From NCBI GenBank assembly GCA_039808025.1, contig JBDHSK010000024.1:1-9842 (forward strand): a stretch of 9,842 nucleotides of DNA, in the 5' to 3' direction. Positions within the stretch are counted from its first letter, which is position 1. Every line of letters begins with the position of its first letter. Positions 1 to 7,775 of the stretch are shown one piece after another. Source of the DNA: Sandaracinobacteroides sp039808025. GTDB taxonomy: Bacteria > Pseudomonadota > Alphaproteobacteria > Sphingomonadales > Sphingomonadaceae. A program made the translations under genes and the position numbers. Below the pieces are notes generated by a model, which saw nothing but the letters and a program-made list of their open reading frames with translations, was not told where the DNA came from and made no database searches.

Positions 1-1
1 A

Positions 2-298
2 TTAAATCAAACAACTCTTGAAGGACAAGCTAATTTGTCAAGTGTTTCTATACTTGATCCCGCGAAGATTCCTGAGAAACCTCATAGTCCAAAACTATTA
101 TTGAACATGATTTTGTCGGTAATAATGGGAACTCTTTTAGGACTTGGAGCCGGTTTAATTGCAGAAATGGTTGATCGGCGTGTGCGCTCACCTGAAGATT
201 TGGTGGATGTGTTTAAAGTGCCAGTGCTTGGTGTGATACAAAAAGAGGTATCAAAACAAAAGCGCCTGCAATTGAGTTTTCCTCGTTTGATTCGATAA
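2..298 (+). CDS. epsF: Chain-length determinant protein EpsF (Wzz/PCP family), 3' end only
   Basis: The reading frame is open from the first bases of the window, so the gene starts upstream and only about the last 98 residues are seen. They have the typical C-terminal end of a Wzz/polysaccharide co-polymerase. First comes a periplasmic tail with the proline-rich lead-in LDPAKIPEKPHSPK. Then follows a transmembrane helix (about LLLNMILSVIMGTLLGLGAG), and then a short cytoplasmic tail with the signature EMVDRRVRSPEDL. The protein sits in the inner membrane and sets EPS chain length with its partner kinase. Here that is the gene 19 bp downstream, which supports EpsF of the exosortase-B type EPS system rather than a generic Wzz. 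No tyrosine cluster is visible in the tail. An internal TTG at 35 is not a likely start, because homology-like sequence continues upstream of it. Confidence 0.85.
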   Translation, partial: LNQTTLEGQANLSSVSILDPAKIPEKPHSPKLLLNMILSVIMGTLLGLGAGLIAEMVDRRVRSPEDLVDVFKVPVLGVIQKEVSKQKRLQLSFPRLIR

Positions 299-317
299 CT
301 CTGCCTGGACTCAGAAG

Positions 318-1235
318 ATGGATAATAAAATGAGTTTCACAAGCTCCTCAGAAACTAGGAGGCTTAGCGATTCTGGTTCTACTAGTACAAATGCATCTCA
401 AATTCGCAAGTTTAGTATTGGACATATTCTTCTGGATATGGGGAAAATCACGCCAACTGAAGCAGAGCGTGTACTGCGCTTACAAAAAGAGAGTGGCTTA
501 CGATTCGGTGATGCTGCGCTTAAATTAGGTTTAATTACCGAAGCCGATATACAGCTAGTTTTGGCGCAACAGTTTGACTACCCTTATTTGTTACCCGGTC
601 AAGGAAATCATTCGCCAGAATTGGTAGTTGCGTATCAGCCTTTTGGTACCCAAGTAGAAGTTTTTCGTGCTGTGCGGAGTCAGTTAATGCTGCGTTGGTT
701 TACTACTGATCATAAAGCACTTGCAATAGTGAGTTATAACTTAGGTGATGGTGTGAGTCTTTTTGCAGCAAATCTCGCTGTGGTATTTTCTCAGCTTGGT
801 GAACGCACATTGCTCATAGATGCTAACTTGCGTTGTCCTCAGCAACATGAAATTTTTAATTTAAGAAATAGGCAAGGCTTATCCGATGTCCTTGCTGATC
901 GTGCGAATATTTCTGAAGTAATTGCAAAAATAGATTCATTTATTGATCTCTCAGTATTGGCGGCAGGTACGCTTCCACCAAATCCTTTGGAGCTTCTCAA
1001 TCGTAACTTGTTTGACGAAATGAACGATCAGCTTGCCAATCAGTTTGATGTTATTCTTTATGACACTTTAGCCTTTTCAAGTGGCTCAGATGCACTTGCT
1101 ATTGCTGCGCGCACGGGCGGGGTGTTAGTGGTTGCACATAAAAACAATACTCGGTTGAGCGATATTAATACTATTAACGATCAACTTAAGTGCAGTGGTG
1201 CCGAAGTGGTTGGTTCTATATTGATTGATTTTTAG
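318..1235 (+). CDS. epsG: EpsG-type chain-length tyrosine-kinase homologue with altered ATP-binding motifs
   Basis: This 305-residue protein has two parts. Residues about 33-90 resemble the GspE/PilB N-terminal (MshEN-like) domain (IGHILLDMGKIT, then LRFGDAALKLGLITEADI). Residues about 112-305 are a P-loop ATPase domain of the bacterial tyrosine-kinase type. From memory, this pairing is typical of EpsG, the cytoplasmic partner of EpsF just upstream. The nucleotide-binding motifs are unusual. The Walker A position reads GDGVS (143-147), with Val146 where Lys or Arg is expected. Walker A' reads LLIDANLR (165-172), with Asn170 for the usual Asp. Walker B reads ILYDTL (246-251), with Leu251 instead of the usual Pro. 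No C-terminal tyrosine cluster is present. The frame is intact and the surrounding fold is well kept (AANLAVVFSQLGERTLLIDA), so this may be a pseudokinase or scaffold. Start ATG 318 was chosen; ATG 330 is a close alternative, and neither has a strong ribosome binding site. Confidence 0.87.
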   Translation: MDNKMSFTSSSETRRLSDSGSTSTNASQIRKFSIGHILLDMGKITPTEAERVLRLQKESGLRFGDAALKLGLITEADIQLVLAQQFDYPYLLPGQGNHSPELVVAYQPFGTQVEVFRAVRSQLMLRWFTTDHKALAIVSYNLGDGVSLFAANLAVVFSQLGERTLLIDANLRCPQQHEIFNLRNRQGLSDVLADRANISEVIAKIDSFIDLSVLAAGTLPPNPLELLNRNLFDEMNDQLANQFDVILYDTLAFSSGSDALAIAARTGGVLVVAHKNNTRLSDINTINDQLKCSGAEVVGSILIDF

Positions 1236-1247
1236 AATAAATAAGCC

Positions 1248-2147
1248 ATGTTCTCTTTTGCATATCAATTTCGCGGTTTAAAGTCTACTATCTCTGACTG
1301 GTGGCCTATTTTGGTTGGACTATTGATTCTATACATACCCACTTTCTCTGGCCTTATTAACGAGTTATGGGCGACTGAGGAACAAGCACATGGACCAATT
1401 ATCTTGTTTCTCTCTCTCTGGCTTATTTATCGTCGGTGGCCAGAAATGATAAAAAGTAGTGAGAGAGCGTCAATTTCTGTTTTTGGATGGATAATTTTTT
1501 TTGTAGGTTTGTCTCTTTATATTTTAGGTCGTTCTCAACAGATATTAACTTTTGAATTAGGTTCTTTTATTTTGTTGTTGGGGGCTATCCTACTTATTAA
1601 ATGCGGTGGTAATGCTCTGAAGATTATGTGGTTTCCGTTTTTCTTTTTGCTGTTTATGATTCCATTACCTGTGCCATTAGTTAGTTTACTTACTGCACCG
1701 ATGAAAATGGCAGTTTCTATTGTTGCAGAGCAGATTTTATTTTGGGCTAATTATCCAATTTCGCGAAGTGGTGTAATTTTACAAATTGGGCAATATCAGC
1801 TACTTGTAGCGGATGCCTGTGCTGGCCTTCAAACGCTGCTGACATTGGAAGCACTGGGCCTTTTCTATTTAAACCTCGTACATCATACTTCAGTTTTTCG
1901 TAATGTGGCGTTGGCTATACTAATAATTCCGATTTCTTTTACTGCTAACGTTATTCGCGTTATTGTACTTACATTGATTACTTATCACTATGGCGATGCA
2001 GCGGGGCAAGGATTCCTTCATGGATTTGCTGGGATGGTATTATTCATTAGTGCATTAGTTCTTATTCTGAGTGTTGATACAGTATTGCAATATTTTGTTA
2101 AAAGGCACTCGGTGAGTGTTTCGCAACCAATTGCAAGTAATAAATAG
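1248..2147 (+). CDS. xrtB: Exosortase B (XrtB), membrane cysteine transpeptidase-like enzyme
   Basis: A 299-residue, very hydrophobic protein with about eight membrane segments. It carries the three conserved exosortase active-site positions. Cys191 is in VADACAGLQTL, Arg237 in NVIRVIVL and His258 in FLHGFAGM. The early motif EEQAHGPIILF (residues 44-54) and the FMIPLPVPL stretch before the catalytic half are also typical. Exosortases are inner-membrane enzymes thought to recognise PEP-CTERM tails and process exported proteins in an EPS-linked pathway. Subtype B is inferred from the neighbours: EpsF and EpsG upstream and EpsI downstream. It begins 12 bp after epsG, so the two are almost certainly co-transcribed. 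No clear Shine-Dalgarno sequence precedes the ATG. No PEP-CTERM substrate gene lies in the window. Confidence 0.9.
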   Translation: MFSFAYQFRGLKSTISDWWPILVGLLILYIPTFSGLINELWATEEQAHGPIILFLSLWLIYRRWPEMIKSSERASISVFGWIIFFVGLSLYILGRSQQILTFELGSFILLLGAILLIKCGGNALKIMWFPFFFLLFMIPLPVPLVSLLTAPMKMAVSIVAEQILFWANYPISRSGVILQIGQYQLLVADACAGLQTLLTLEALGLFYLNLVHHTSVFRNVALAILIIPISFTANVIRVIVLTLITYHYGDAAGQGFLHGFAGMVLFISALVLILSVDTVLQYFVKRHSVSVSQPIASNK

Positions 2148-2188
2148 CTAGCTAATTTATTAGCTTATTGTTAATTAATATCTGTGGA

Positions 2189-2218
2189 TTCATTTCCCTG
2201 TTCCTTTGGGAGTATACT
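2189..2218 (+). promoter_or_regulatory. Possible weak sigma70-like promoter before epsI
   Basis: In the 165 bp gap between xrtB and epsI, the hexamer TATACT (2213-2218) is a good -10 candidate. An 18 bp spacer separates it from a poor -35, TTCATT (2189-2194). A short palindrome (AGCTAA/TTAGCT, 2150-2165) lies just after xrtB, but it has no T-tract, so it is not called a terminator. The -10 is about 95 bp before the epsI start. Simple read-through from the upstream operon is equally possible. Confidence 0.22.
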
Positions 2219-2312
2219 GATTGAGAAGTGCAATAAATACGTCATTGCTTATGGCAGGGATATTTATCTAAGAACTTCTTAAAGTACAAAATAAATAGAA
2301 GATGATGAGCCA

Positions 2313-2999
2313 ATGAAAAAATCTTTAGTTGTTAGCATTTTTATGGGTATATCAATGGTGTTATCAGGCGCTTTAACAATGGCATTGACTCCAACTAATA
2401 AGATTGCAGACCAGAAGGAGAAAATCAATCTTGAAGTGATGATTCCGTCGAATTTTGGAGACTGGCGAATAGATCGATCAATTATTCCGCTGCAAGTAGA
2501 TGCTGAGACACAAGCTAAGCTTGATAAGATATATAACCAAACGTTAGCAAGAACCTACGTTAATTCTCTGGGGGAGCGCATTATGCTTTCAGTGGCTTAC
2601 GGGGGGGATCAAAGTGATAATCTGTCTGTACATAAGCCCGAAGTCTGCTACTACACACAAGGTTTTGAAGTTATGAAAACTTTAGCTGACGAATTGCTTA
2701 CGCAATATGGGAAATTACCGATAAAACGTTTATTGGCCGTTAAGGGTAATCGTAATGAGCCTATCACCTACTGGATAACAATTGGTAGTAAAGCTGTCAT
2801 GCCCGGTATTGATGAGAAATTGCAAAAAATTCGGTATGGTTTAACGGGGAATGTACCAGATGGAATGTTGGTACGTGTATCTTCTATAGATCCTGATAAA
2901 GACAAGGCATATCAACTTCAAACTATTTTTATTCAGGATTTATTATCTTCGGTTAATAATAGCGTACGTACCAGATTAATAGGAACTTTTGGTATATAA
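2313..2999 (+). CDS. epsI: EpsI family exosortase-associated protein (DUF3485-like)
   Basis: A 228-residue protein with an N-terminal membrane anchor or signal-like segment (Lys2-Lys3, then hydrophobic residues about 4-25). The rest is predicted to lie in the periplasm. The family hallmark is present: YGGDQSDNLSVHKPEVCY around residues 96-113, with His107, Glu110 and Cys112 in the H-x-P-E-x-C arrangement. Later conserved-looking pieces are ITYWI (151-155) and the basic DGMLVRVSS near 183-191. EpsI-like domains occur next to, or fused to, exosortases in EPS loci; their biochemical role is not firmly established. Here it follows xrtB after 165 bp, and its 3' end overlaps the next gene by 11 bp. 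ATG 2313 is chosen because the anchor begins directly there; the upstream region gives only a weak GATGAG ribosome-binding candidate. Confidence 0.88.
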   Translation: MKKSLVVSIFMGISMVLSGALTMALTPTNKIADQKEKINLEVMIPSNFGDWRIDRSIIPLQVDAETQAKLDKIYNQTLARTYVNSLGERIMLSVAYGGDQSDNLSVHKPEVCYYTQGFEVMKTLADELLTQYGKLPIKRLLAVKGNRNEPITYWITIGSKAVMPGIDEKLQKIRYGLTGNVPDGMLVRVSSIDPDKDKAYQLQTIFIQDLLSSVNNSVRTRLIGTFGI

Positions 3000-4506
3000 G
3001 AATAATTTTTCTTATAAAACATGCATGCCAGCTGAGTTGGGTAGTCAAAAAGTATTGTATTTTATTGTGTCAGTCAGTGTACTAATGGCGATGCTATTAG
3101 GATTAATTGCAGTGACTGGTAATCCAATTATTATTAGTATCGCAGTTGCTCTTATAGCGAGCTTGTTACTGCTAATTAGAGTGGATTGGATTGTCTGGTT
3201 AATTTTATCACTTGGGTTACTAGTGACAGGGCTACTTCCATTATTTTTTGATTATTTTGCTTCGAAGGCTGCATGGGGGGTATCGCTCCTAGGTTTTGCG
3301 TTGATGCTTATAGCACTAGTAAAAATTGTGATGACACCAGATGCTAGAAAAAATACACCTGCTTTTGTGTGGGTTGCTCTTGTTTTTATGGTTTATGCAT
3401 TGACTGATTCGCTTGTGCAGTGGCATTCTTTTGGTGAAACGGCTGGGGGGTTTAAGCGTTACTTTCAAGCATGGGGATTAATTTTTGCTTTGTGCTGGAT
3501 TGCGTTTGATAAGCAACAGATTCACTATTGGAAATTGCTTTTTCTATTTGTCGCATTAGTACAGCTACCTTTTGCAATTTATGAGCGGGTTATTTATGTC
3601 CCGATTCGCGAGGGATTAAAAAATTCATATCCGGGTATGGTACCTATCGATGTTGTTAGTGGAACCTTCGGGGCGACTCTTACCGGTGGAGGTGCAAGTG
3701 GCGAAATGGCGATTTTCCTCATTATCGTATTAGCCTTCCTGTTGGCACGACAGAAGGAAAAAGTGTTATCTAGCAATAAATTCTTTTTACTTGTTCCTAT
3801 AATTGTGGCGCCATTATTGCTGACAGAAGTGAAAGCAGTGATTGTTATGATACCGTTGATGTTTCTTGTACTTTACCGTAATGAGATGTTAATCCAGTTT
3901 CATCGCTGGCTGACAGGTTTCATTGCTATCTCAATTTTTGTGGCGGTTGCAGGCTATGCTTATTTATTCGCTATGTCTCAAGATAAAGAAATAAGTATGG
4001 CTGAATACATAGAACAGACTCTAGAGCACAATCTTTATGATAAAGGACATTTTGGGGGGAATTCACTAAATCGTACGACTGTGTTGCCATTTTGGTTTGA
4101 AAAGCAGGGTCTTCATGATCCCGTATCTTTTGTGTTTGGAAATGGATTGGGGAGTTCGCATCTTGTCGCGGGTGGACATATGGCTATGCGTTATTTTGGT
4201 TACGGCATTGGATTAACGGCTGCGTCTACACTGCTTTGGGATCTGGGTTTATTAGGTATTGGTTTGTTTTTTGTTATCCTTACACTGGCTTGGCGTTGTG
4301 CTGCGCAATTGCGTAGAGAGTCTGCCATACCAGAAGTTAGAGCTGATGCTGCAGCAATCCAGACAGCTTTGGTGTTATTTGTTTTTTATCTTTTTTACCG
4401 TTTAGGTATGTTCGAAATACTAAGCTTTCAGATTCCATTTGCTGCTCTTCTGGGTTATTTGGCTTGGTTACATTGCGAGCACGTTTGTGCAATAACTAAT
4501 AAATAG
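2989..4506 (+). CDS. Wzy/O-antigen ligase-like polytopic membrane protein
   Basis: Up to 505 residues with roughly a dozen hydrophobic segments spread along the whole length. A large polar, probably periplasmic, loop lies at about residues 329-405. That loop contains SLNRTTVLPFWFEKQG and FGNGLGSSH (about 383-391), reminiscent of the loop in Wzy polymerases and O-antigen ligases where an Arg and a glycine-rich GxGxG-like turn are common. The likely job is joining EPS repeat units in the periplasm, or ligating glycan, but sequence alone does not separate these. The frame can start at TTG 2989, which overlaps the epsI stop by 11 bp and has AGGAA (2981-2985) just upstream, suggesting translational coupling. 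Alternatively it starts at ATG 3025, which lacks a visible ribosome binding site. Its position before a flippase gene fits a Wzx/Wzy-dependent pathway. Confidence 0.72.
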   Translation: MVYKNNFSYKTCMPAELGSQKVLYFIVSVSVLMAMLLGLIAVTGNPIIISIAVALIASLLLLIRVDWIVWLILSLGLLVTGLLPLFFDYFASKAAWGVSLLGFALMLIALVKIVMTPDARKNTPAFVWVALVFMVYALTDSLVQWHSFGETAGGFKRYFQAWGLIFALCWIAFDKQQIHYWKLLFLFVALVQLPFAIYERVIYVPIREGLKNSYPGMVPIDVVSGTFGATLTGGGASGEMAIFLIIVLAFLLARQKEKVLSSNKFFLLVPIIVAPLLLTEVKAVIVMIPLMFLVLYRNEMLIQFHRWLTGFIAISIFVAVAGYAYLFAMSQDKEISMAEYIEQTLEHNLYDKGHFGGNSLNRTTVLPFWFEKQGLHDPVSFVFGNGLGSSHLVAGGHMAMRYFGYGIGLTAASTLLWDLGLLGIGLFFVILTLAWRCAAQLRRESAIPEVRADAAAIQTALVLFVFYLFYRLGMFEILSFQIPFAALLGYLAWLHCEHVCAITNK

Positions 4507-4954
4507 ACATTTTGTAACAACTAGAGCTATTAACGGATGAGTTGTAGACAGTTAAGCAAGGTTTAGAGAAAGTAATTGTTGATAGAGAATCGTAAGTTGA
4601 GGGAGTAGAGTTGGGTAAACATTGCTCATTGTCAATATAAACATGCGCTGAATGTGCTATAGAAATGAAGTCTACACAAAATCTGAGAATAGTTGCGATA
4701 AAAAACCAAGAATAATTTTAATTGGTGAATCGGTTTTGCAAGTGTTGAAGATACACTAACTTGGTAGAGTAAAGCTATGGTTCAAACTGGAGGATTCGAA
4801 CATTTAAGGTTTTTATAATGTTGCGCGCACTACGGGAACTCGACTGAAAAAAGATGACGGCGCTTCAGTTAAGATGTTGCATCAGTACTATGTTTTGAGA
4901 ATCTTTCTGAGTGCAAGGCAACTTTAATCACTAAGTGCGACACAGTCCATAAAT
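4507..4954 (+). other. 448 bp intergenic region with no credible gene
   Basis: Both strands were read and only very short frames were found, none with recognisable protein sequence. An extended -10-like element (TGCTATAGA, 4655-4663) and a TTTAAT hexamer (4923-4928) could belong to promoters for the flippase gene, but neither has a good -35 at proper spacing. No hairpin followed by a T-run is evident after the Wzy-like gene. The region is AT-rich. It may be a long leader or the remains of a lost gene; nothing firmer can be said. Confidence 0.5.
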
Positions 4955-6481
4955 ATGAGCATTTCACCATATTCCGGTTCCACATTCAAACGTAGTACCT
5001 TACACTTCCTTACCGGTAAAGTCATTGCTGCCCTAATTACCTTTGTGACTTTACTTTTGTTGGTACGTTTGCTGGCGACGGATGAGTATGGCGCTTATAT
5101 TGTGCTTGTGGCAGGAATAGAAATTTCATTAGCTTTCACAGCTGTTGGTTTGCCTTGGGTAGCAGCACGTTATTTGCCGGAATTTCGCATTTATGCCGGT
5201 GGGCGGATCTTGGCACATTTTGTTTGGCAAGTTGTTGCTCGCATCGGCTTCTTCCTTGTTGCGGGGGCGTTGTTGCTTTTTATTGCCTTACCTTGGCTAC
5301 TACCACCATTGGATCTGAAGCAATATACGAGTGTGGCAGAATTTTACTTAGTGGTGCTGGTGATAGAGGGGGTGGGGCGTTACATTCGGGAAAGCATTTT
5401 TGGGGCCCTGATGCAGCAGGGGCAAGCACAAATCAGCCAGGTTCTACGTAATTTAGTTTTTTTGCTGATTATAGTCATTGTAACAACCCAAGGTTCTGTT
5501 CATTTGAATCATGTAGTGCTAGCCGAGTTGGTGGCATCGATATTGGGCACTATATTGGCGTTACGTGGATTGATTCGATACTTGCATGTGCATCGCAGCT
5601 TGCCTGAGCAGGCAAATTGGCAAGCGCCAAACTGGCTGGAGATGTGGTCTGTTGCACGTTTCATGTATTTTAATAGTCTTGTTACTTATTCTTATAGCCC
5701 TCAAGTATTCGTTTTTCTCATTCAACGCTATCTAGGGGCGGAAGCTACTGCGCTCTTCGGTTTCTTGCGCGCTTTGTATGATCATGTTTCTCGTTATTTG
5801 CCGGCGACCTTACTGTTCGGGCTGATTCGACCGAAGCTGGTGGCGTCTTTCGTCGGTTCAGGCGGTATGGATAAATTAGCAAGTGATACCAATCTGATTG
5901 GAAAATTGAGTTTGTTCGTGTTGATGCCCATATTGGTTTTCGCTTGGCTAGCAGGTAATGATCTGTTAATCTTACTAAGTGGTGGTAAATTCAGTGGGAC
6001 TAATAATTATCTGGGAGGGTTACTTGTGGCACTGATTCCATTGAGTCAGCGCCAAATATTGGAAACTGTGGCGGTTAGTTGCGAAAAGAGCTATTTATGT
6101 TTTTTGGGAGCATTTGTTGGTATAACATCATTGCCGCTGGCTTATTTGATGCTCGAATTTGGGCAAGGTTTGTGGAGTGTTATTGTTGCAATAACTGTGA
6201 GTCAAATTTTATTTGATGTCGTGCTTATTATGGCTTTGACTATTATTACCACTTTCCGATTCGATAGCATCGGATTCTTCAAGTTAATTGTGGCGGCTTT
6301 GATTGAATTTATTTTGGTGAAATTGCTTGCAATTCCGGTATACAGTTGGCTAGATCTATTCATTATAGGTATATTTTCCTATGGCTTTTTTTTGTTGATT
6401 GCTTATTTTGTTAAACCATTCCATATGGAGGAACAAGCGAGGCTGAATCGATTATTCAATCGTAAGTTTTTTATTTGGTAA
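4955..6481 (+). CDS. Wzx-type polysaccharide flippase (MOP/MVF superfamily)
   Basis: A 508-residue integral membrane protein with about 12-14 hydrophobic helices. The N-terminus has the familiar start of oligosaccharide flippases: a short polar leader with FKRSTLHFLTGKVIAALITF, then LVRLLATDEYGAYIVLVAG (about residues 37-55). In Wzx proteins the equivalent is a loop with (L/A)-x-x-E-(Y/F)-G. Further family-like pieces are YFNSLVTYSYSPQVFVFL and the central GAEATALFGFLRALYDHVSRYLP. It is expected to flip undecaprenyl-linked EPS repeat units from the cytoplasmic to the periplasmic side of the inner membrane. There the Wzy-like enzyme encoded upstream would polymerise them. ATG 4955 is used as the start; no clear Shine-Dalgarno is present. 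The gene is intact and ends about 175 bp before the IS remnant. Confidence 0.85.
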   Translation: MSISPYSGSTFKRSTLHFLTGKVIAALITFVTLLLLVRLLATDEYGAYIVLVAGIEISLAFTAVGLPWVAARYLPEFRIYAGGRILAHFVWQVVARIGFFLVAGALLLFIALPWLLPPLDLKQYTSVAEFYLVVLVIEGVGRYIRESIFGALMQQGQAQISQVLRNLVFLLIIVIVTTQGSVHLNHVVLAELVASILGTILALRGLIRYLHVHRSLPEQANWQAPNWLEMWSVARFMYFNSLVTYSYSPQVFVFLIQRYLGAEATALFGFLRALYDHVSRYLPATLLFGLIRPKLVASFVGSGGMDKLASDTNLIGKLSLFVLMPILVFAWLAGNDLLILLSGGKFSGTNNYLGGLLVALIPLSQRQILETVAVSCEKSYLCFLGAFVGITSLPLAYLMLEFGQGLWSVIVAITVSQILFDVVLIMALTIITTFRFDSIGFFKLIVAALIEFILVKLLAIPVYSWLDLFIIGIFSYGFFLLIAYFVKPFHMEEQARLNRLFNRKFFIW

Positions 6482-6655
6482 GTGGAGGAATCAGGTGACT
6501 TACCTCTTGTATGTTCTGCCCTTTTGAGCAGGATTTATATATAACAAAGCTTAAAGAATGCAGTATTCAATCCGATATAACAATAACGGGAAATCTTTAG
6601 AAAAAGCAGAGATCATTGCAATTGAGGGCAAAGTTTTCTTAGTTATTTTATCTAA

Positions 6656-7775
6656 GGAAATTCAGAAAATCCCTGGAAGGCTTCTGATGTGTCAAAATTT
6701 GCAGGTCTAAACATTCGGAACCTACTAATGAAACAGATAACCTTTGCTGGCGCCGAGTACTCGAACAAACGCAAGCAAACTCGCAAGGAATTGTTCCTGG
6801 AGGAGATGGAGCAAGTAGTACCGTGAATGGGTTGATCGGATTGATTGAACTGCACTATCCGCGTGGAGAAGGTGGTCGGCTATCTTATCCACTGATAGCC
6901 ATGCTACGGGTGCATTTTCTGCAGAACTGGTCCGGTTATGATCCGGCGATGGAGGAAGCGCTGTATGAGACCATGATCTTGCGCCAGTTTGCTGGCCTTG
7001 AGCTAGATCAGATTCCGGACAGAACTACTATTCTCAATTTCCATCGGCTGCTAGAACGCCATGAGCTGGCAACGGAGATTCTGGCTGCCATCAATGGTTA
7101 CCTGAGAGACCGCGATTTGTCGCTACGTCAGGGCATCATCGTTAATGCCACTCTTATCCATGCGCCCAGCTCGACCAAGAACAAGGACAGCAAGCGTGAT
7201 CCGGAAATGCACCAGACCAGAAAGGGCAATCATTACTACTTCGGCATGAAGGCACACATTGGTGTCGATGAGAAATCGGGTTTGGTGCATAGTGTGGCAG
7301 GCACGGCGGCCAATGTGGCTGATGTTACCCGGATCAGCAAACCGCTGCATGGCGAGGAAAGCACTGTTAGCGCCGATGCGGGCTATACCGGTGTTGAAAA
7401 ATGTGCCGAATATGCTGACCGCAAGGTCGTCTGGCAGATCGCGGCACGCCGTGGCTGCTATCAGAAGTTTGGGAAACAAAGCTTTTTGTGTCTGACTCTG
7501 CGTCAGATTGAGCATGCCAAGGCTAGGATTCGCGCTAAAGTTGAGCATCCTTTCCGGGTGATTAAGTGTCAGTTTGGCTATACTAAGGTGTGCTTTCGTG
7601 GTTTAGCCAAGAATACGGCGCAGCTAATCACGCTGTGTGCTCTCTCAAATCTGTGGATGGTACGTAGAGTGCTGCTGACAAATACAGGCGAGGTGCGCTC
7701 GTAAAATACAAAGTGATTGCTGAAATGGCGATATCTGGGAGATGCAAGAAATATCTGGCTATTTCGGAGTTTTCC
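6656..7775 (+). mobile_element. Decayed IS5-family insertion sequence (boundaries approximate)
   Basis: An IS5-family transposase reading frame (6728-7704) is flanked by a weak pair of terminal inverted repeats. The left end, GGAAATTCAGAAAAT (6656-6670), is compared with the complement of the right end, GGAAAACTCCGAAAT (7761-7775). They agree at the first five and last four positions, with a one-base slip in the middle. The left end is preceded by CTAA, which fits the YTAR target preference of IS5. The right flank (TAGG) is not a clean copy, so a 4 bp duplication cannot be claimed. The size of about 1.1 kb fits the family. The element is visibly more GC-rich than the EPS genes to its left. 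It separates the flippase gene from the sulfatase-fold/tagD pair. Exact ends need comparison with related copies. Confidence 0.7.
6728..7704 (+). pseudogene. IS5-family transposase, inactivated by frameshift and catalytic-site change
   Basis: The family-typical N-terminus (M-K-Q-I-T-F-A, then NKRKQTRKELFLEEMEQVVP) is read from ATG 6728 for 32 codons and then hits TGA at 6824-6826. The remainder, starting NGLIGLIELHYPRGEGGR, continues in another frame from 6823 to 7704. One missing G in the expected TGG (Trp, codon 33) explains the break; restored length would be about 325 residues, which is normal for the family. A second lesion is visible. The usual first catalytic Asp (V-D-A-T-x-I-H-A-P) is Asn, from AAT at 7144-7146 (VNATLIHAP). 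The second Asp (VSADAGYTGVEK) and the Glu (RAKVEHPFRVIK) are kept. Both lesions make an active transposase unlikely. A programmed frameshift is a less likely alternative, since no slippery run occurs at the junction. Confidence 0.88.

Noticed and set aside
2150..2165. Palindrome AGCTAA-TTTA-TTAGCT after xrtB as a terminator
   Set aside because: The stem is short and AT-rich and no T-tract follows.
4715..4745. TGG...TTGC pattern resembling a sigma54 promoter
   Set aside because: The GG and GC pairs are two bases too far apart for a functional -24/-12 element.
4780..4810. GGATTCGAAC resembling the complement of a tRNA T-arm in the gap before the flippase gene
   Set aside because: No matching acceptor, anticodon or D-arm sequence could be assembled on the - strand, so a tRNA or tRNA-end attachment site is not supported.
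7123..7548. A 141-codon open frame on the - strand inside the transposase
   Set aside because: It lies opposite a recognisable IS5 transposase sequence, has no family similarity that I can see, and is a shadow of that coding strand.
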